Below are positions 40,504-43,547 of a DNA stretch of 43,547 bases, one piece after another; position 1 is the stretch's first letter; each line of letters starts with the position of its first letter. A program made the position numbers and the translations under genes. Source of the DNA: CAYSGX01 sp964518215. Its GTDB lineage: Bacteria; Bacteroidota; Bacteroidia; Chitinophagales; CAIOSU01. The stretch lies in contig CAZFFP010000027.1 in assembly GCA_964518215.1 (NCBI GenBank), positions 1-43,547 of the forward strand. The letters run 5' to 3'. The notes beneath the pieces are model-generated. The model was not told the origin of the DNA and did not search any database. It was given only the letters and a program-made list of their open reading frames with translations.

Positions 40504-40662
40504 GTCTGTTGTATGATTCGCTTTTCATAGTAAAATAAAAAACTATAAAACTTCCTGTATGAGTTTATCGAACGTTAATTTTTCGTATATCGGAAAAAGA
40601 TTCTTGACTGCAAATCGCTTTAATTATACATTGATTTCTGAATTTTTCATGAAAAATAAATC

Positions 40663-40670
40663 TAACTTTG
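40663..40670 (+). promoter_or_regulatory. Putative promoter of the adhesin gene
   Basis: TAACTTTG is a perfect TAnnTTTG match, 84 nt before the ATG at 40754. This is the same 8-mer as at 414. The 250-nt divergent spacer 40504-40753 has otherwise no recognisable feature. Confidence 0.6.
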
Positions 40671-40753
40671 CAGTCCGTTTTTTAAATGGAGTAAAAATAC
40701 CAGTATTAGTATCAGATAATCAGCCTATTATGAATCTACAAACCAGCCATGCC

Positions 40754-43547
40754 ATGAAAAAACTATTTACCGCTTTTTTCGTGTGCCTTTTCTCTATTAC
40801 TTTTTTAACCATTCCTTCTGAAGTATTTGCCCAGTCTTCGACTTGCGTTCCGGGTCAGGTGAATAACGGCAACAATCAGCCCTGGTCAGAAGAATGTTAT
40901 TTCAACAATAGTTGCGGCTTGCAAGGCAACCCATGCACCGCTAATGATGTGAACTTATTAGGAACCTTTTTTGCCGATGCCAATGGAAACCCGCTTCCGA
41001 TTTTCAATATTGGCGATACGGTGCAGGTATATTTGTGGGGGTCGTTTTTGAATGGAACCGGAACCGACCGATATGCAGTAAGAACAAGAACCGAAATCTA
41101 TTTGGATGGTGCTTTCAGTTCAGAATTTAATTCCTGTTCATTTGATGTTCTTCCGCCCGGCACCTTGAATGCGCTTTTATTAGGACCTATAACTTATGTA
41201 TATGGACAGCAACTTGAGCTTGCCAACACATGGGTAGCATGGAATACCAGTGCTTCACAGTGTTCAAACCCCGGTGGCTCAGGTTATAATTTTACATGTA
41301 ATCAATATGGTAGTTCAAAGTGCGGTAAATCTTTTGCTTTTATTAAAACCATAGTTCCCAACTTTGCTTATACCTGCGGAACTTTTACGGCAAATTCGAT
41401 TCAGGTTTGTTTTCAGGATTTAACTGCCGGAGGCACCCCGCCTTACCAATATTCATGGAATTTTGGCGATGGTAGTCCGGTTTCTACACAACAGAATCCC
41501 TGTCATACTTATAATACAACTACCGGAATTTTTAATGCTACACTCACCATCACCGATGCCGATGGGGTAGTGGCGGCTGCTACTTTGGTGGTGGACTTAG
41601 ATAATCTTTTCTGCCCCGACCCGCAGATTTCGGTTATAAAAGTTGCCGACCCTACCACTTATAATGCTGCAGGTCAAATTATAGATTACACTATTCAAGT
41701 AACCAATACCGGTAACGTAAATCTTGGCAACGTAACGGTTGTTGACCCGTTGACCGGTTTAAACCAAAATATTGGTGTGCTGACTCCGGGTGCGTCACAA
41801 ATTATTAATACTTCTTATGCCATTACCCCGGCTGATTTGACTGCCGATTCTGTGCAGAATATTGTTACTGCCATAGGAACCGGAAACGCTCAAACCTTAA
41901 CCGACAGAGATACTGCCGTAGTAAATGTTTTCGCATTGCCTCCTTGTGTTTCGGGAAATGTTACCAATGCAAGTTGTATCGGTGTGAATGATGGAGCCAT
42001 TACTCTCACAGTTGGTTGTGGTGTTGAGCCATATTATTATAATTGGTCTAATGGCGCCACTACCAAAGACATCAGCGGTTTGGCTGCCGGAACTTATTAC
42101 CTTACTGTTTCAGACGATTATGGAAATTCGATTTTAGATACTTTCACCGTAAATACGATTCCTGATGTAACGCCTCCAACTATCTCTTGTCCTGCGAATA
42201 TTTCTACAAATACCGATTTGGGGCTTTGCTCTGCGGTGGTGAATTATAATGTAACATTCAACGATAATTGTCCCGGGGCTTCCATTCAACAAACTGCCGG
42301 TTTGCCAAGCGGTTCGGCATTTCCAATTGGAACCACAACAAATACTTTTGTAGTAACCGATGCAGCGGGCAATACGAACACCTGCTCTTTTGATGTGATT
42401 GTTACAGACAATGAAAACCCGACCATTACTTGTCCATCAAATATTATTCAAAACAATGACCTTGGTCAATGTGGAGCGATAGTAAGTTTTGCAGCTACAG
42501 CCAATGACAATTGCGGAATAGACACTATTATCTACAGCCCTGCCTCAGGAAGTTTCTTTGCAGTAGGCACAACAACTGTAACGGCAACTGTAACAGATAT
42601 ATATGGCAACGCGAACAGTTGTCAGTTTACAGTAACCGTAAATGATACAGAAAACCCAAGCATCACTTGTCCCGCCAACATCATTGTAAGTAACGATGCC
42701 GGACAATGCGGAGCGATTGTAAACTACAGCGCCACAGCCGATGATAACTGCGGAGTAGATACTATTATTTACAGTCCTGCCTCAGGAAGTTTCTTTGCAG
42801 TAGGCACCACAACAGTAACAGCTACTGTAACAGATATGTATGGCAACACGAACAGTTGTCAGTTCACAGTAACCGTAAATGATACAGAAAACCCAAGCAT
42901 CACTTGTCCCGCCAACATCATTGTAAGTAACGATGCCGGACAATGCGGAGCGATTGTAAACTACAGTGCCACAGCCGATGATAACTGCGGAGTAGATACC
43001 ATTATATACAGCCCTGCATCGGGAAGCTTCTTCCCTGTTGGCACTACAACTGTAACCGCAACGGTAACAGATATTTATGGCAACAGCAATAACTGCACTT
43101 TTGATGTAACCGTAAACGACACAGAAAATCCGACTATTACTTGTCCATCAAATATTATCCAAAACAATGACCTTGGTCAGTGCGGAGCGATAGTGAGTTT
43201 TGCAGCTACTGCCAATGACAATTGCGGAGTAGATACCATTATATACAGCCCTGCATCGGGAAGTTTCTTTGCCGTTGGCACTGCAACAGTAACCGCAACG
43301 GTAACCGATATTTATGGCAACAGCAACAATTGCACTTTTGATATAACCGTAAACGACACAGAAAACCCGACCATCACTTGCCCATCGAACATCACCGAGA
43401 ACAACGATGCCGGTTTGTGTTCAGCAATAGTGAACTACACTGTTCCATTTAACGACAACTGTCCTGGCTCAAGCATTCAGCAAACAGCGGGCTTAGCAAG
43501 CGGCAGCGCGTTCCCTGTAGGCACCACTACGAACACTTTTGTAGTAA
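40754..43547 (+). CDS. Large secreted adhesin with PKD, SprB and tandem HYR domains (3' end outside window)
   Basis: The frame is open from the ATG to the window end (931 residues). A signal peptide (MKKLFTAFFVCLFSITFLTI, PSEVFAQ) leads into a Cys-containing N-terminal domain. A PKD domain follows (YQYSWNFGDGSPVSTQQNPCHTY), then a DUF11-like conserved repeat (ISVIKVADPTTYNAAGQIIDYTIQVTNTGN). Next is a SprB-type repeat (ASCIGVNDGAITLTVGCG, YNWSNGATTKDISGLAAGTY). Then come at least six HYR domains (PTITCPSNI... NDNCG... VGTTTVTATVTDIYGN). Such proteins are usually exported by the type IX secretion system and act as surface adhesins; the C-terminal sorting domain would lie beyond the window. An earlier ATG at 40749 is out of frame. 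Confidence 0.9.
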   Translation, partial: MKKLFTAFFVCLFSITFLTIPSEVFAQSSTCVPGQVNNGNNQPWSEECYFNNSCGLQGNPCTANDVNLLGTFFADANGNPLPIFNIGDTVQVYLWGSFLNGTGTDRYAVRTRTEIYLDGAFSSEFNSCSFDVLPPGTLNALLLGPITYVYGQQLELANTWVAWNTSASQCSNPGGSGYNFTCNQYGSSKCGKSFAFIKTIVPNFAYTCGTFTANSIQVCFQDLTAGGTPPYQYSWNFGDGSPVSTQQNPCHTYNTTTGIFNATLTITDADGVVAAATLVVDLDNLFCPDPQISVIKVADPTTYNAAGQIIDYTIQVTNTGNVNLGNVTVVDPLTGLNQNIGVLTPGASQIINTSYAITPADLTADSVQNIVTAIGTGNAQTLTDRDTAVVNVFALPPCVSGNVTNASCIGVNDGAITLTVGCGVEPYYYNWSNGATTKDISGLAAGTYYLTVSDDYGNSILDTFTVNTIPDVTPPTISCPANISTNTDLGLCSAVVNYNVTFNDNCPGASIQQTAGLPSGSAFPIGTTTNTFVVTDAAGNTNTCSFDVIVTDNENPTITCPSNIIQNNDLGQCGAIVSFAATANDNCGIDTIIYSPASGSFFAVGTTTVTATVTDIYGNANSCQFTVTVNDTENPSITCPANIIVSNDAGQCGAIVNYSATADDNCGVDTIIYSPASGSFFAVGTTTVTATVTDMYGNTNSCQFTVTVNDTENPSITCPANIIVSNDAGQCGAIVNYSATADDNCGVDTIIYSPASGSFFPVGTTTVTATVTDIYGNSNNCTFDVTVNDTENPTITCPSNIIQNNDLGQCGAIVSFAATANDNCGVDTIIYSPASGSFFAVGTATVTATVTDIYGNSNNCTFDITVNDTENPTITCPSNITENNDAGLCSAIVNYTVPFNDNCPGSSIQQTAGLASGSAFPVGTTTNTFVV
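42185..43547 (+). repeat. Tandem HYR-encoding repeats with 237-bp period
   Basis: The anchor word ACTTGTCC (ACTTGCCC in the last) starts at 42428, 42665, 42902, 43139 and 43376, exactly 237 bp (79 codons) apart. The first unit (42185) is 243 bp. Units 3 and 4 are nearly identical in DNA. Units 1 and 6 share a different core (DNCPGxSIQQTAGL) from units 2-5 (DNCGxDTIIYSPASG). The window ends inside unit 6. Confidence 0.95.

Overview
The window looks like a chromosomal segment of a Bacteroidota bacterium, probably Chitinophagales- or Sphingobacteriia-like; the exact order is inference. The evidence is consistent across the window. Promoters match the Bacteroidota TAnnTTTG -7 element. The dcw cluster has the phylum's gene order and lacks murF and ddl. 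FtsZ ends in a short Bacteroidota-like tail, MraY carries a long extra loop, BatA and a pseudo-dihydroorotase are adjacent, and a PKD/SprB/HYR adhesin sits at the right edge. Intergenic DNA is full of short dispersed repeats. A run of 100 Ns (30397-30496) marks a scaffold join.

Layout. 48-2275: a DivIC/FtsB division protein and a tandem pair of secreted coiled-coil paralogues. 2336-3562 (-): a PLP aminotransferase. 3849-7528: a very tight three-gene envelope operon (outer-membrane barrel, GH26-like hydrolase, acyltransferase-3). 7660-10959: a BatA/VWA membrane protein and a dihydroorotase homologue that has lost its metal ligands. 10975-12368: a decayed gene fragment and an exo/endonuclease-phosphatase family protein. 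12762-12836 (-): a tRNA with CAT anticodon. 12888-15901: a HAD hydrolase, two secreted proteins of unknown function (one with 18-residue repeats) and a TPR lipoprotein-like or periplasmic protein. 15913-17852 (-): an O-methyltransferase, a DUF4919-like protein and an acylphosphatase.

18249-34221 is the dcw cluster: mraZ, rsmH, ftsL-like, ftsI, murE, mraY, murD, ftsW, murG, murC, ftsQ, ftsA, ftsZ. Together these make the lipid-linked peptidoglycan precursor from UDP-MurNAc onward (MurC, D, E, MraY, MurG) and build the divisome that uses it (FtsQ, L, W, I, A, Z). The array ends at a strong intrinsic terminator. Downstream are ybjQ, a 45-residue membrane protein, and a phosphoglucose/phosphomannose isomerase family gene. 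A minus-strand block follows: a PLP D-amino-acid aldolase/alanine racemase-like enzyme, an overlapping OmpR-type response regulator and histidine kinase, and an outer-membrane barrel protein. The window ends inside a large secreted adhesin with 237-bp tandem HYR repeats.

The most unusual signal is a set of degenerate tandem arrays of 7-nt (sometimes 8-nt) words. They occupy intergenic spacers throughout the window, touch start and stop codons, and also occur inside the murC coding sequence; a related word repeat lies inside murE. Short palindromes also occur: one 21-bp family (GAGACGCAT-n3-ATGCGTCTC) is present three times and supplies the stop codon of two genes. Nearly every loose spacer of the dcw cluster is made of such repeats, while the overlapping gene pairs are free of them.
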